In this document: piece by piece, positions 1 through 14,628 of the stretch
Layout: each line of letters opens with the position of its first letter
How positions within the stretch are numbered: position 1 is the stretch's first letter
Origin: Myoxocephalus aenaeus
Taxonomy: Eukaryota > Chordata > Actinopteri > Perciformes > Cottidae
Reading direction: 5' to 3'
NCBI GenBank assembly: GCA_038501785.1
Contig: JBAMJR010000053.1
Location: forward strand, 1,459,001 to 1,523,000
Length of the DNA: 64,000 nt
Made by a program: the position numbers and the translations under genes
Notes under the pieces: model-generated
Told to the model about the DNA's origin: nothing
Seen by the model: only the letters and a program-made list of their open reading frames with translations
The model's database searches: none

Positions 1-322
1 ACCAGCATTTGATAGCCTCAGATCTGAGTGACGGGCGTTTCATTTATTGAATGACATTATTCTAGATCTGTATATTTGCCAGCATTGAAGGAACAGAGTG
101 TTCCCTCAGCTAAAGAACTTTTGCCATCACATACTCGTCTTAAAACACACGGTTTAGGATTGCATTCATTAATATCAAAGGATAAGGCAAGAGATATTCT
201 TTATCTTTCTTGTTGCCAAGAAATCCCTTGAAAAGACCAAAACTGCCAACTTCCTCTGTGTCATAGAGCGCCATTATTATGCAAACAGTATCAACAAGAC
301 ACACTGCTGCACTGTGTTCCCT

Positions 323-326
<4 letters not shown>

Positions 327-366
<40 letters not shown>
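327..366. repeat. (CA)n microsatellite
   Basis: About 20 uninterrupted CA units, followed by ATATGCACACA. Confidence 0.95.
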
Positions 367-369
<3 letters not shown>

Positions 370-538
370 GCACACAAACTGTACTGAGGTTTAATTTGAA
401 CCTTAAATACTTCCTAGTTAGCAAATGCGTATTAGTGCGCAGCTGAAAATAGTTGCAAACAAATACACAACATACTCCTGTTTGCTCAAAACGACAATGT
501 ACAGCGGTTTTCGGAAAATGCAGAGCTTTAAAAGAAAT

Positions 539-620
539 ATATATATATATATATATATATTTCTGACTTGCAGTTATAGATTTAATATACATATATATAT
601 ATATATGTATATATATATAT
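539..620. repeat. AT-alternating low-complexity tract
   Basis: Two (AT)n runs (about 539-560 and 588-620) separated by a short unique stretch. The second run contains ATAC/GTAT interruptions placed symmetrically, so it is self-complementary. Confidence 0.9.
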
Positions 621-1057
621 TTCTTTTAATTACAAGGCAGGTATTTTGACTGAAACACAGGTGTACCTAACACCATTAATAATTGTGCTCGCCAGTCTAG
701 TCGACAGGGAACAGCTAAATTGGACCGGGTTTTCGTCCATTACCGGTTACACCTGTGCCTTTCACTGCCAATGAAACGTCTGTACTACGGCTGCTGTGAA
801 TGGCGGAGCTGTATTTCCGCACCTGCAACCAATTGTCCGTGGAACTAAATAAAAAAAAAAGACAAAAGAGCGCGAGACATGAAAGGAGACAAAGAGAAAG
901 AGACAGCGAGAGAGACGTATGAATAAAAGAGGGACTCGGAGAAGCAGTGGGATGGAGAGAAACAGAGGGAGGGCGGCTGAGTGGGAGTGAGGCATGCTGG
1001 GCAGGAAGCCAGGGGTAAGATTAGGGAACGTCACTATGGCGACACAGAACTCTCTCG

Positions 1058-1065
<8 letters not shown>

Positions 1066-1143
<78 letters not shown>
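1066..1143. repeat. (CA)n microsatellite, about 38 units
   Basis: Perfect CA repeat preceded by a short (CT)n tract, giving a compound CT/CA microsatellite. Confidence 0.95.
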
Positions 1144-1144
<1 letters not shown>

Positions 1145-3518
1145 TTTTGTTACCTGAGACAGTGGATGTACTGTAGGATTAAATCTAGAGATTATATTTC
1201 CAAAAAGAGAGTTTATTTAGCTGTTATCACAAGACTTTCTCCGGTCAACGTACCAAACACCTTGACGTACAGTTATCGAAGAGACACGCCTTCATTTATT
1301 TATTCATGACTGCCACAAACCATATAGCATTAATTTCTCTGGCACTTTTGAAAGTGTCTGGATAGAATATGATGGACATGCAGTTCTTTCTTTTTTCGCT
1401 ACCTTCTGGTTTATTTATTGACCGAAGCCACGTCTGTTCCTCAGTGACGGACGGTTCTCTGTCAAAACATCTCACATCATTTTAAATTCACGAGCTGTCG
1501 GGGCTAATAATGTGAGAAAAAAGATTTTACATTCAGGATCATTTTAAATATTTTAGCACGGGAAAGCCGACACAAGTAGTTACTATTATTAGCATCGGAT
1601 GTATTTTTGAGTTTTCTATCTGCTAGTGACAGTGATTAAGAATGGGCATCCCAAAATACAGATTCTAACAGTCACAAAACTCACTGAACCAGCGGCCGAA
1701 GAAAAACTTAAACTTAAACTTAACTTTAGTTTTACGTTGTGTCGTACGGCTGCTGTTTTGTGATCCCAAAAAATGTGTTTGAGGGCGTATCATCGCTGCT
1801 CCGGGGCCTCTGGCTCCTTTTTGAGTCGATTCCGGCAGTTTTCTTTTGCATGGCATGGAGGAACGTTTAAATTCTGCCTTCATCCAGCATCGAACCACCG
1901 ATCCTTAGCCTTCCACGTGAAAGAGCGGTCAGTGTCTCCATCTGCTGGGTGAATCGCACCGCGCTCATCTTAAAGGCACCGGCCTTCAATACATGAGCTA
2001 GCCAGAGACAGAGGTGGTGGAAGGTCATGTCATGAAATGAAAGGTCAGGCAGTCTGACGCGATGTCAGCGGGAAAATAAAAGGCGGAGATAACAGGCTTG
2101 TTTTTTCCTTTCACCGGCCGTTCATGTGTGAAGATGAGCTCGCTGATCAAAACGTATCACGAACATTTGTTTGCCGCAGAGCGAGTTTTCTGCAAATAAC
2201 CTCCAGGGTTGGCCTCCAGCAACTCGTCACCTTAGAGCAATACAAACATTCAAAGGCTCAAAGGTGTAGGTATACATGCTAAATGAAAGACGAGGGAAGT
2301 CATTCTGATAATTTCTTTAAAAATCTCCTGCGACCATCTGTGAGTCCCGACCCAGTCCTGACATGCAGCACATAATGTATAACCACAAGAGTAATCTATC
2401 TCTTCTATGTATCTCTCTTTAATAATCTATTGCGCACATCGCAATGTCGATGCTAAAACAATATATCGTGCAACATATTTTTCAAGTTTGCACATATCTT
2501 TGAAAGTTAAATGCACTGCATGCTTGTCTATATATTTAATAAATCACCTGGAACATTAACATCAGGCATGCTGCTATATGATTCAGTTGCACATACTTTC
2601 CTTGCTTCCCAGCTAATTTGATCTGCGAGCTAAAACCCTCAAAAGTAGGTTTATTAAAGGACACCCAGGGTTTGGACACAAGGAGAAACAGAGAGAGAGG
2701 AGGAGGAGGAGCAGAGGGAACGAGTGACCTAGAGAAATAAAGATTGTCTCGAGATGAAGGCTTTGCTGGGCTTTCCTCAACGGAGAGCCAAATATAACAG
2801 CTGACCCATTTCCTACTATTCACTGTGACCATCACACACACTCACACTCTCAAGGTCCTTTCGTCCCCAAGTAAGTTCTCCCCTCTGGTTAGTCAACCTG
2901 TATGTGTCCATTTGTATGAAAAGAAAAAAAACACTACAAGAAAAGATGGCTATTATTATTAAAAGTTATATTTAACATTGGACATGAAAAAAACAGGAAT
3001 TATTAAAGAGTCCTGCTCAGGGACGATTTACTCTTTTTTTTTTGAGGATTTTTTTGATTGTATTATAAGTATATAGCATGTTCAATTAAGACACATAGCA
3101 GTTTACTGCAGCAGAATGTGAGATTATTCGTGGACAGACACACATGTGCACAATCGCTCAATTTCACGATCTCCCTGGCGGAGATGAAAACTACAGTTGT
3201 TACAGCTTAGTTTATGGAAACTGTAACATCCAGATTGTTTCCCACAGATCTACTGTCATGCAGTGACATCATCTCTTTTACAGCGACGTCATGGCCGAGA
3301 TTCAGCCGCATAGAGAACACAAACCATAAATGATACAAAGTCATACCCCAGCCTATATTACGATTCAATAACCAACGTGTCCTCGTAAGTGACAAACCAC
3401 ACTGTATGTTTGAATCATTATTATTATTATTGAAAATATACTATTTACAGGTTTAACAAAACAGTGTTAAAGTATGTGTGTATGTGTGATCGAGTAAGCG
3501 TGCACCGTGCCACTGTGT

Positions 3519-3532
3519 CCACTAGGTGGTGG
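3519..3532 (+). promoter_or_regulatory. Possible CTCF-like motif (one mismatch)
   Basis: CCACTAGGTGGTGG agrees with the degenerate CTCF core CCASYAGRKGGCRS at 13 of 14 positions (T instead of C at position 12). Motifs of this length arise by chance and inside repeats, so this is only a candidate. Confidence 0.15.
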
Positions 3533-4682
3533 TGTTGTCTTGCTCGCTTGCATATCGAAGGCGTTTAGATGTCCAGGCTCGTTTGAACATCATTCTGTGG
3601 TCTGTGTGAGTGTCTCTATGTGTCAAACTGCTCATGTAACGTCATGTGTGTCGCGTATATATGGGTGAGAGGTGTCGCATACCGGAGGATGGGAGCGGAG
3701 CATTTGTTTTCGTAGAGGTCAAACTGTATTTGACCTCGGACAGGCCAGTGAAGCGTCTCTTTCTTTTTGACACAAGTAGGTCAAACCCACTGGTTTTGGA
3801 TTCAGGGAGCCGTGCCACAAACACTCGTTGGATCGATAATGAGGGTTGAGTCAGCAGGTTAGAGGGCATCAGCAATGATTTCTAGCATCCGTTTGAGCAC
3901 CGGACCATTCAGAGTGATTCCAGCTTTCACAACACTGTCTTCACAAAATAACAATACGCTTTTGATGCCACTCCTTGCCTTCCTCTACAGGGAGGTCAGA
4001 GGTCAGCTAGTTATTAACAGGCTGTTGGGGAGTGGTGGTGAATGCTTGTCCAGACAGACAAGTTAGACTACCTTATGTCACGATAAAGTTCTCAAAGAGT
4101 CCAGTCATGACACAGCAAAATAATTCACTACTTTAATTTACTATTCAATTATATTACTAGTACACATATTCACAAAGATGGCTTTACTGGTCCACAGTAT
4201 CTGTTTTTTTTCCATTTCAATGCTAAAACCACACAAACCCCCATATTAGTGCCCGGAAATGAAAACACTTGTTCGCAGCTGGTCTCTAAATGTAGGATGC
4301 AAACTGTAAAGCGGACCATTGTGCTCCTTTATGTCTCTCTGTTGAGATGTGGAAGCCCTTCCTGTGGAGGCGGTGGATAGCAGATGCTGCTCAACTCTCC
4401 ATTCGGCTTTTACAAACCGCTTGAAAAGGAGTGAAAGGAACTGTGACAATGCTTTTCTCATCAAGACATGTGAGAGATAGATTTGCTTTTTTTTTAATCA
4501 ATGCGTTGATCGCAATGTGTGGGGAAAAAAAGCTTATTTTTCTTCCTTTCTTCTTTTTTTGACGTCTCTGTGTTCCGCAAAGATTTCCGAAACGAAAGTT
4601 AACAAAGCATCGGCCAATGTCGGAGTGACTGCCAACTTTTCCCTCTCTTTTCCTCCCATGTTCCCGCTGTCCGTCCTGTCAG

Positions 4683-4757
4683 GCTGTCATAGAGAAGTTG
4701 ACCTGGAAAGACCGTCTTCCTGGATACCTCATCAACGTTTCCTCTATCCTCTTTATG
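4683..4757 (+). CDS. ano2: ano2 visible exon 1 (start of TM3)
   Basis: 25 codons in phase 0, preceded by a pyrimidine-rich acceptor ending in CAG and followed by GTTAGT. It encodes the junction LTWKDRLPGYLINVSSILFM, which is the conserved anoctamin lead-in to TM3. It joins directly to FALTFSAVFGVIVYRIT in the next exon. Confidence 0.92.
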
Positions 4758-5725
4758 GTTAGTACATAAAAGCCTAATGCTCTCTTTGGATCATGCATTT
4801 TCTCAGTATAAGTGCTTTAAAAGGAAAGATAAAGACACAGTTAATGTACATAAATGAGAATATGACTGACCTACATCGATGTGGTCTTTGAAATATTAAC
4901 TTCAGCCTCTGCACTGCAACTATCAGACGAATATGGTAGAGGAAATGACTTATTTATTTTCTTTTATTTCTTCCTTTCTGCTCCCAGTTTGCCTTGACGT
5001 TTTCAGCCGTCTTCGGCGTCATCGTCTACCGCATCACGGTGTCGGCCCTGATGGCGATGAGCCCCGACCCGGAGACCAAGTCCAACGTTCGGGTGACGGT
5101 GACGGCCACCGCGGTCATCATCAACCTGGTGGTTATTCTGATCCTTGATGAAATCTACGGCGCCGTGGCGTTGTGGCTGACCGAGCTAGGTACAGAGATA
5201 AAAACGCTCATTTGCTCTTATAGCGCGGTGACTTTGAAAACCCAACGCCTTCCAAATATTGAACACATGAACAAACTGAGAAAACACCAATAACATTTAC
5301 GAACAATGCTAAAACTAGAATTCCTAGCTTGCCTCAACTATTCTCAGAGTCTCGATAACTAAATAAAAAGTTTCAAAACATTTTTGAAAAAACATTTATT
5401 TGCTTTTATGCCGAGAGTTAGATGAGAAGATTGATACCACTCTAACGTCTGTATGTTAAAGCTGACAATGGTTAGCTTAGCTTAGCATAACGACTGGGCG
5501 CAGGAGGAAACCGTTAGCTCTGGTTTGTTCAAAGGTAAAAACAACATCATATCCCCGTAAAACCCAAACTTGTTTAATTTCATTTAATTTCTTGTGTGAT
5601 ACGATCATATTGTCCTCCATGATGCCGTATTTCAGAAACGTTTATAAAAGCACGAAATCACAATTTGTGTCACGTAATCGCCATCCGTTTACGTGAGTAC
5701 TTGTGTGTGTGTGTGTGTGTGTGTC

Positions 5726-5759
<34 letters not shown>

Positions 5760-7148
5760 AGCGAGAGACAGAAAGAGTCTTTCTGCTTCTCGGTGGACAG
5801 TTTGATGAAACTTTGATGTTTTCACGCTCCAGTCCTCCCATCAGTGATCCCGGGAGATTTCAACCATACTTACATTCATATTCAAAACCTCTGAAATAGA
5901 AGGAAATAATGGGACAGAGACGTGTGAGAAAGAAGGAGAGAGAGAGTGCATGGATATGCCACGTGAAAAGTGCTCGTACTTTAACCTACTTCCAGCACAG
6001 TGATCATGTCATGACTCAAATTCAAGAGTCAGACCGACAGTGTTCTGCTGCGATCACCCTGGACTAAAGACACATACTGAAGAAGACCTATAACATGATA
6101 ACATGAACACAATGATAGCCAGACCTTAACATATACTTCCCTACATTTGTCCTTTTAAAGGCGCTAAATTGGAAGAATGAATATGTCCTTTGCAGAGAAT
6201 GAAGCCGCTCTCCCTCTTGTGTGCGTTGTAATCCGAGCTTCTTTGTACGTTGTTTGTGCAGTCTGTCCGCGCCCACACGGCGGTTAGAGCTGGCAACGTC
6301 GCCCACGACCCGCGGCGCCATTACTCCGTCAGCACCGTTGCCGTTGTTTGCGCTGTTGCGTGCGCAAACGGGATCCTCTAAAAAAAAAAAAAGATCCTCA
6401 ACATGTTATTCATGTCCACGCTCATAGAAACTCTGAATTCAGCACCTTTGACATTCTCTCCAACCCGCTTGCCGTCCTCACAAAACAACGCCACGCCAGA
6501 TCTCTTACAGTCCCACTTCGACTGTCTTTCAGAGATTCCTAAAACGGAAACCAACTTCGAGGAGCGTCTCATCCTGAAAGCCTTCCTGCTCAAGTTCATG
6601 AACGCGTACGCACCCATCTTTTACGTGGCCTTCTTCAAGGGACGGTGAGTAGTGTGTGTGTGTGCAGCGCTGTCCTGGGAAAATCTCCAATGCATTACTG
6701 CTTGTTTTAATGAGGAGAATTGTCCCCAACCAAGGAGGAGCATTTAATCCTTCAGTTAAGTGGAGCTGCTCAGTCCTAATTGTGTGTTTTTTTGCAGGTT
6801 TGCTGGTCGACCCGGAAACTACGTGTACGTCTTCAACGATTATCGGATGGAAGAGGTTCGTTATCCGACTTTGCGTCCGTGTTTCCTTTCATTTGGCTGA
6901 ATGAGTAGAAGGTAAAGCGGTGATCTCGGTGCGTGTCTCCCTCAGTGTGCGCCGGGAGGCTGCCTCATCGAGCTGTGCATTCAGCTCAGCATCATCATGC
7001 TGGGGAAGCAGCTGATCCAGAACAACATCTTTGAGATCGGCATCCCGTAAGTAGACTACGTTCCTTTTTAACATTTTATTTTGTATGTGCTCACTTTACA
7101 AACGTATGAAGAGCCAACGCTATTTCTATGGCCTCATTGTCTGACACC

Positions 7149-7236
<88 letters not shown>

Positions 7237-8748
7237 GCATGCTTCGCTCACACGGTTTCCTTCTTGTTCTAATAACATTCCTCCGGTGGTTCTTCATCTT
7301 CAGCTCTTACAGGCAAATCTCAAAAGGGGTCAGAGGTCAGCTCTGTTTATAACAACTGTCACACAACAGAGGTGCCTTTTTTGGCTTCAGGGCCGCACTG
7401 TAACCGGTGCCGTGAGCGCAGCTTGACCTCCCGGCCCGTCGGGTGAGCCTCATCAAACACGGCTGCTTTTCTCCAGGCGACCCACGGCGCATACCGTCTA
7501 CATTCCATCTACTCATCTGTTTTACATTCATCAACTTAAAAGCCTTCGCACCTGGGAGACCACCAATAAAAAACACAGTCTTCAGGCAGTGCATCAGGGG
7601 TTATCTCAGGTTTAAACCATTGAACCCTAAAAGCTCCTGTCTAAAGATGGAAGAGATGAACCTGTCCATTTAAAAAAGAAGAAGAAAAGAAAACATAGTC
7701 ACCGCCACATCCTCCCTGAGAGGAATCAGGCCAATTGAGACTTCACAGCCGCCTCATTCTGAGCTCCCACCCAGGAGAGCAATACAAGGCCTGTTGAATT
7801 ATTGAACAAGGGCGTACTTTTGGTCCTGGACAGTCTCGTTAACGTACTGTGACACATTGAGGTTTGAAATGTGGGCCTCAAGGCACGAGGCTTGAGGCAA
7901 AGATGCAGCGTGATACACATTTTTTTATATATATATTTTTAAAGACGCTTCTAAAAACTCCAGAAGTTGCCTTCTCGAGTCATCCCGTTTTTAGGTTTTC
8001 CTCAGTTTCTAAGTAATTCAGTGAACTGTACATGGAAACGCGGTCGGCAGGAACGACCAATAGCTAATTCGGCATATTTCTTACGGTTCAATTTTGTCAG
8101 TGAATAGGCTAAACAACTGGGCTCACGTTCTAGCCCATAGAGTCAAACTTTGTTCATGGGGTGGGTGTTGGGAATGAGAGAAAAAATACATCATTTGGTT
8201 CACTGTAATTAACACTGTGGTGGTTGTCATAATGTATTTCATTAAATTAAATAAATACTGAATCAAAGCCAAAATTCTTTTAAAATTCCTGTTTTCTTTA
8301 ATTACTTAAAGCTGTATGAAGTGATTTTGACCACTAGAGGGCAGAGAAATACCTACATGTTCACAAAAACATGCTGTCCAAAAGATGGTACTCATGGTTT
8401 ACCTGGTGAACCTCAAATCAAGCAGGCGATGCATCCACTGTAACCACATCATGGACTCATGTTTCTGACCACCTGATGAATGTAAGTGCAATAGTTGAGT
8501 GTCGTCTAAAAAACGGGGGGAAAAAGACTAAAAGCAGATTTGAACTGCAGCAACAAAGGTAATCATCTGAACCCCTTTCACATTCGTATCAAAATATTGC
8601 TGTCTGCAGGTTGAATGAAATAACCTGATGCTTTTATTTTAACTGGCACATTACCCGGTTACATTTTTGTGAGGCCTCGCATTTTTCCACAGGTCACATG
8701 ACCTGGCAGTAAAACAGTGTAGTTCATGCAAAAGGAGAGAAAAGAAAA

Positions 8749-8831
<83 letters not shown>

Positions 8832-8920
8832 CATTAGTGTCTACATCTACTTTATGTGACTGTTTGTGTGTTTAAAGGAAAGTAAACTTTTATATTTTCA
8901 CTGCCTCCATGAAAGTGCCG

Positions 8921-8989
<69 letters not shown>

Positions 8990-11618
8990 AGACCACATTA
9001 ATAATGCAGTCAAGCATTTAGCTGCTCTTGTTACAGTTTTTATTAACGCAGTAAACACAGTAGTGTGCATGCACAACAACACTTACGCACACTGGCACAG
9101 GCAGCAATGTGTTGCCCATTAAACACAGTCGCACATGCATCGGTTTCACATGCACACACACACGTACTGTATATATGTGTTGTAATTATTTTGTACAGTC
9201 CCTGGCTCTCACTGTGCTCTCACACCAATGTACATCTACTGGCTACTCTTAGGTTGTTGGTCTGTCTCTTGTTTCCCAGGGAAAGTTTACCGAGTGCACT
9301 TCCTATAGCCAGCGGCACCCTGCGTCACATGCACGATAAATACAAACACCCAGGTCCAGTGCCTTGTAAAGTAAATTACAGGTAGTTTATTTGTTTGAGA
9401 GGCGTCTTCCAGCCACAGTAAAAGATGCATCATTGTATCTTTGATGAATGCTAAATTCAATGTTAAATTAAATCCAATGTACCTTGTACAAATAAGAGCA
9501 ACTCTGTTATGATGTAACAATTGACTGCTGTTAAAGCTGCAGAGGAGCCAGATTATTTCCCACAGATTATCAGATTATTATATGAGTTTAGTGACAGTTT
9601 GAGCAACTCTATCTTTAAAAACAAAAGTCCAACTCTTGACACGTCCTGGAATAATGTCAAAAAAGACACCAGTCATTAGATTACTTTCTCACTCAACTCA
9701 ATCAGTAGGAATCCTGTTTAGTCACTGCTACATTACATTTGTAAACGGTATTCACAGTTTTGCATCCATGTCTTTGTCAGATTAGATTCATCACTTTTGT
9801 TTCACACTTTTACTCGGTTAAATGTGAGGAAGACTTACCTTTTAAACTGTATTTCCCCTCCCCCACCACCCCTCCTCTCCGTCCTGACAGGAAGTTGAAG
9901 AAGCTGGCGCGCGCGTTGAAGGATAAAGGACCGGCGGAGAAGGAGCTGGAGGAGGAGAGGCCTCCGCAGCAGTGGAATCTGGACTACGCCCTGGCTCCCT
10001 TTGAAGGCCTCACGCCTGAATACATGGAGATGAGTGAGTCTGCATGCACACACACACACACAAAAGTGCAGCCATTCAGGCACCAACGTAGGTTTAAAAT
10101 GACCGAGTGCTCCTGTACGTCACAGAGAGGTGTTATGTCATCTGTGTCTGCGAGGACCTTGTCAGGTAAAAATGAACGGCTGGACTGAGGAGCGTATCAA
10201 TGTCGGATGTGTTTGTGTTCACACACTCAATCAAGACCACGCTTATGACAGCATTATGACAGTTGTTGAAATGACCTGTCGAGGACCTTTACTGGAGGAT
10301 TTGAATGATGACTCTTGTCCGTCACAACAAACAGCGTATTTTTTGTTTGCAGAAGTGCACTCACTCTGCATACACAGTAATTCATTAGCATTCATGTCCA
10401 TCACAAACCAAAGCGCATAAACACCAGAGATAATCAGTCTCAGCTGTGTATTTAAATTGCCGCGTTTGATTTTTAGGGCAAGCAAGTAATTAGCCGGCGA
10501 CACATTATTTTGATTGGCTCTCAGCTTCGTTCACCACGGCCGTCGTCTTTGGTTTCGGACGGCAGAATTCTACTTGCTTTTTCAGGCGTTTTTCTCGTTA
10601 AAAACAGAAAACAGAACGGTACCGTTGCTGTTCCTCAGTTTGTCTGAATTTCATCGCAACTGACACCCGTGCTTACACAGCACAGGCATGTCAGCGTGGA
10701 GAAAGAAAGTTCAGGAATGGTTGAGAGGAACAAAACGGACTGACAAAACAAAACAGTCTGATGTTTTCGGACCGGCAGCCGTAGATTTTTGGGGGCCTAC
10801 AGGAGTAAGTAGAGAAGGCTGCAGCGGGGCCTTCTAATGATCTGTAATGTGATGTCATCGGTGCAGAGATTGCATGCCATTTTTGTGTATTTAACAAGTT
10901 GTAACTCAATGTCCAACCTGTTTTCACACATTTATTGCATTAGATGGTTGCAGACGTGGACAACCTCAACATCATTTTTACATCAGTGAATTCAGACCCT
11001 CTGTAATGAACTGACGGTGTGGAGCTACCAGTATGTCCTGTTTTTAGCACAAATAAACCCTGGAACTCAGGTTACCTCGGAGCCCATTAAGGTTCATCCT
11101 GACAAAGACTGGCAGGCAGAAAAAAATACAATTGTAATAACAACAGAACAAATGAAATGGATGGGTGGACGGATATTGGGAAATTATTTACAACTTTAAA
11201 AAGAAGTGCAGTTATGCAAAAAGGAAAATAAGAGAATAAGATGATATGTTTCTGTACAGTTAGTCTGCAAAACATCCTCCATTAAAGCGCCAGTTGGCGT
11301 TCCTCTTCCATGTAGTGCTATATATATATATTTATCCATCTAGATTGTTTTACTGTGAGTTGCCTAATTCTGGAGATGTATCATGTCCAGGAAAGTCTGT
11401 AGATTAACCCTCTGGGGTCTGAGGTCATTCCCTCGATTTTACATAATTTCTTAAATTCACCTTTTTAAGAGGAAAAATATGTAGTTTTGATTTTGGGGTG
11501 AACTGTCCCTTTAAGGTTGACTAGTTTAAAGGAGGGGCAGTTATGTGCCAGTAAAAGTTGCCTGAGAAGGGAAAGTTACTATATGGAGGTGATAAAGAGC
11601 TGCAGGTGTTATGTCTGA

Positions 11619-11679
<61 letters not shown>

Positions 11680-13873
11680 TACCTACACACAGCTGTAGTT
11701 GGGCCTTTTGTACTATTACAACCGCTATTACAAGCAGTCAAAACAAACCAACACCTGCTCAGTAATGACGTTTCTTAGAGGAAAAAAAATAAGCAAAAAA
11801 TAAAATAAAGCGTTCTGTCACAGACACAGCAGTAAAAAGAAAGTCATTAAAGTTTTCCTTCAGACATATTAAAGACTTCAATAATAGTTTGTGTCAGATG
11901 TGGTTTTTCAATAAAAGTCAAATCAAAACGTCTTCTTAAAATCATCTAGTCCTTCTCGCTCATGGAAAAACTGCAAACATTTGTTTCAAAGTTTAAAGCT
12001 TAACTTTTAAACCTGAACCCTACTTTCTAATATTTCTGTGTGTGAGTGATTACTGAGGAATGAGGAGAACGCTGAAACATGCCCGCGAGCCCGGAGTTCA
12101 AACGAGGATTCAAGGATCCTTTATTGTCATTATGCAACACAGGGTTGCACAACGAAATGCAGTCGTAGCCCGTTCCCACAAACAAAAAAACATGACGAAA
12201 CTAAACAGAAAAAGTTTTGATTTAGATTTAGATTTGCTTCATGAGAAATGTAAATAGCAGCCGTTAGCCATACGGGCTCCAAGTTATAAACGCAAAAAGA
12301 AATTCAAACAAAAACGTAGCGAAGTTCATGAGAGCAACCGACTGCTGCATCTCCAGTATCAATGAAACGTTACGTAACATTTTGGAAATCGAAAGGCTTT
12401 ACTTTCCCTTTCACTTCATCCCATCTCTTTGTATTTGCGCCGAAGTCTCGGGCGGCGTTTCCGCTGTCTTCTTCTTCAGAAATACGTCGTCTTCTTGCGA
12501 GGTTTCAGAACGAGACTTCTCTTGGAGCGAGACTCTTTTCCATCATGTTGCACTTTCGGTGGACTTGCAGACAGGATTACATTGCAGCCCGTGAGAAGTT
12601 TAAGTAGCATATTGGACATTGTCACGAACTAATTTCAGACATACAGATTCATGTAAACACAGATGCCAAAGCAGCCTTCCTGTGTCAAACTCTGCTCTCT
12701 GCACGGTGAAGGTCAAACATTCAAAGGAAGTAACAATAAGCAGAACATTGCGGATTTAAACACTTCCATGTTTCCAATGAATTGCCTTCTATTTAATTCA
12801 AAGAAGCAATACTATTATCATATTGTATTAAATACTAGACAGTGAGAAATATTTGAACCCACAGTCGGAGTTAGTTCATGCTCTAAATGTGAAAAAGTAA
12901 CAACAACTCTTTATATCAACTATCAAGTATCAGGAAAAAGAGAACTTCTAAATATTTCTACATTTACACATTAAAGCTACACAAACAGATTTTTTTCACA
13001 GATTATCTGTCTCATGCACAACCGTAGTTGTCATGCTTCGGTGCCCATAATCGTCTTCAGACCTTTGTGCATCTGTGATTTGAAGAAACAGGTGCAACAC
13101 AGTCGTCGGCACACTGATGGTATCTAACAGCTGCTTCAAGGCTCCACTGAATACATGAGTTACTTGTAATTCTGGACAAATAGAATGGAAGCACAAGTGA
13201 GCGGTAAATGAAAAGAAATAAAAATCAAGGTGAAATGTCATTGAGGAATGCGCCTGGAGCAGCACCTAATGACGCTCTACACCAACGGTGAAACTTTGAT
13301 CATCTTACATAACTACAACGTGTGAATACAACAGGAGCAGTTATCTAATCTGTAGAGTCCCTCCAAAGTTGTATTATTTATTATCCGGCTCTGTGTCACG
13401 CCTCTTTTATGCCTAAAAGGCAAAGGATACACCGGTGTTTCCTCTCCCTCAGCTCCTCCAGAACCTCCCTCTTTCCTAACAACTTACAGGTCACTGGAGG
13501 TCGGAGTTAGAGACGTACGCGTCGTGAAAAAACACTCAAAGTGTAAACATGCAGCAACAAGCTTGACTTTAGTGATCAGCAACACCTGTTTGTGAAGCAT
13601 TGCAAACTGGGGAAACAGGCTGTGAGCCTGGATCCAAAAGCTACAACTACGCACACCATCTGTAGACGGGGCAGAGGGAGGACGGGCGGATGAGGGGGAA
13701 AGAGAGACGGCAGAGCTGATGCCGCTGCAGGGCAAAGCGAGGAATGTAAGAAATGTCTGAGCACTACATGTAAACACATAGCTGTGAGATGTATGAATGG
13801 GTCTGGGTGCTTGTTATTTGTGTGTGTGTGTGTGTTTGTCAATTCATATCTGTGGGACCCGGTGCTCGTGTCA

Positions 13874-13919
<46 letters not shown>

Positions 13920-14594
13920 CCCGGCCTCGAACCCTTCAACCTCGGCTCAGATAGATCAGGAAGGGGTTGTTCTGAGCTCGCCCGCTCCGCCGTCGTATTT
14001 TCTTCCCCGCCGCTCTTTGTCTCGGCGCGGCGTCCCGAGGTGAGGCCGTCAGTCTCCGGCTCGCTGGAAATCCCCGTTCCCACACTGCTTAGATTCCACC
14101 GCCTCGATCAGAGGCGCGCATCTGCCGAAAGTCAGGCGAAGCGCCTCGTCTTTCTCATGTTTCTCCACATTCTTAGGGAGCGGGTGACTGTGGCTTTGAG
14201 CATTTATTGGAGGTTCGTAGCAGCGATAATGTGAAAGAGGTTTCAGTTTTTAAATCAATTAGGTGAGGAAAACCTTACTATTTAACACACTTCTGCATCA
14301 GGCACTCTACTCGTGTTTTACATAGTAGGGCTTTAGTGGAGATGCGTGTGTTTGGGAAGCAGTCCGCATCTGGATAAATCAGACTTCGAGTTGCGTAATG
14401 CAGCTGATCTCTGACCTTCCCGAAGCCGAAGGGAAGCTGGAGTGGCGAGCCAGGACGAGTGTTGAATAAAGTTATTTCTACTATTTGTCTCTCCTCTGCT
14501 GTGTACTGGGATGCAGTGAGGAATAAAAGGATGTCTGTCGTGTTGCCAGCTGTTTTTTTTGCCAGAAATGAGTGCGTTAGACTGATGTGAATGA

Positions 14595-14628
<34 letters not shown>

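Larger units (their letters stand above)
1..4682 (+). other. Intron of the anoctamin gene upstream of the first visible exon
   Basis: No exon could be supported here. I looked for the preceding anoctamin exons (TM1-TM2 and the charged linker before TM3) and did not find them, so they presumably lie upstream of the window. The stretch holds a (CA)n tract near 327, AT-rich alternating sequence at 539-620, a long (CA)n tract at 1066 and otherwise unremarkable AT-rich sequence. Short open frames here contain microsatellite-coded residues or lack splice sites. The interval ends with a pyrimidine-rich acceptor at 4681-4682. Confidence 0.6.
7234..9890 (+). other. ano2 visible intron 5, remainder
   Basis: No exon needed: visible exons 5 and 6 join in phase to give the conserved IGIPKLKKL. 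Besides the two GT arrays and the CTCF-like word I see no gene or recognisable transposon here. Confidence 0.7.

Noticed and set aside
3642..3875. Overlapping open frames on both strands (77 and 67 codons)
   Set aside because: No recognisable product, no paired splice sites, and not the expected preceding anoctamin exon.
13797..14234. 145-codon + strand open frame over the CpG-dense block
   Set aside because: Begins in a GT microsatellite, lacks splice context, and its peptide is not recognisable; the ano2 exons on both sides already join in phase.
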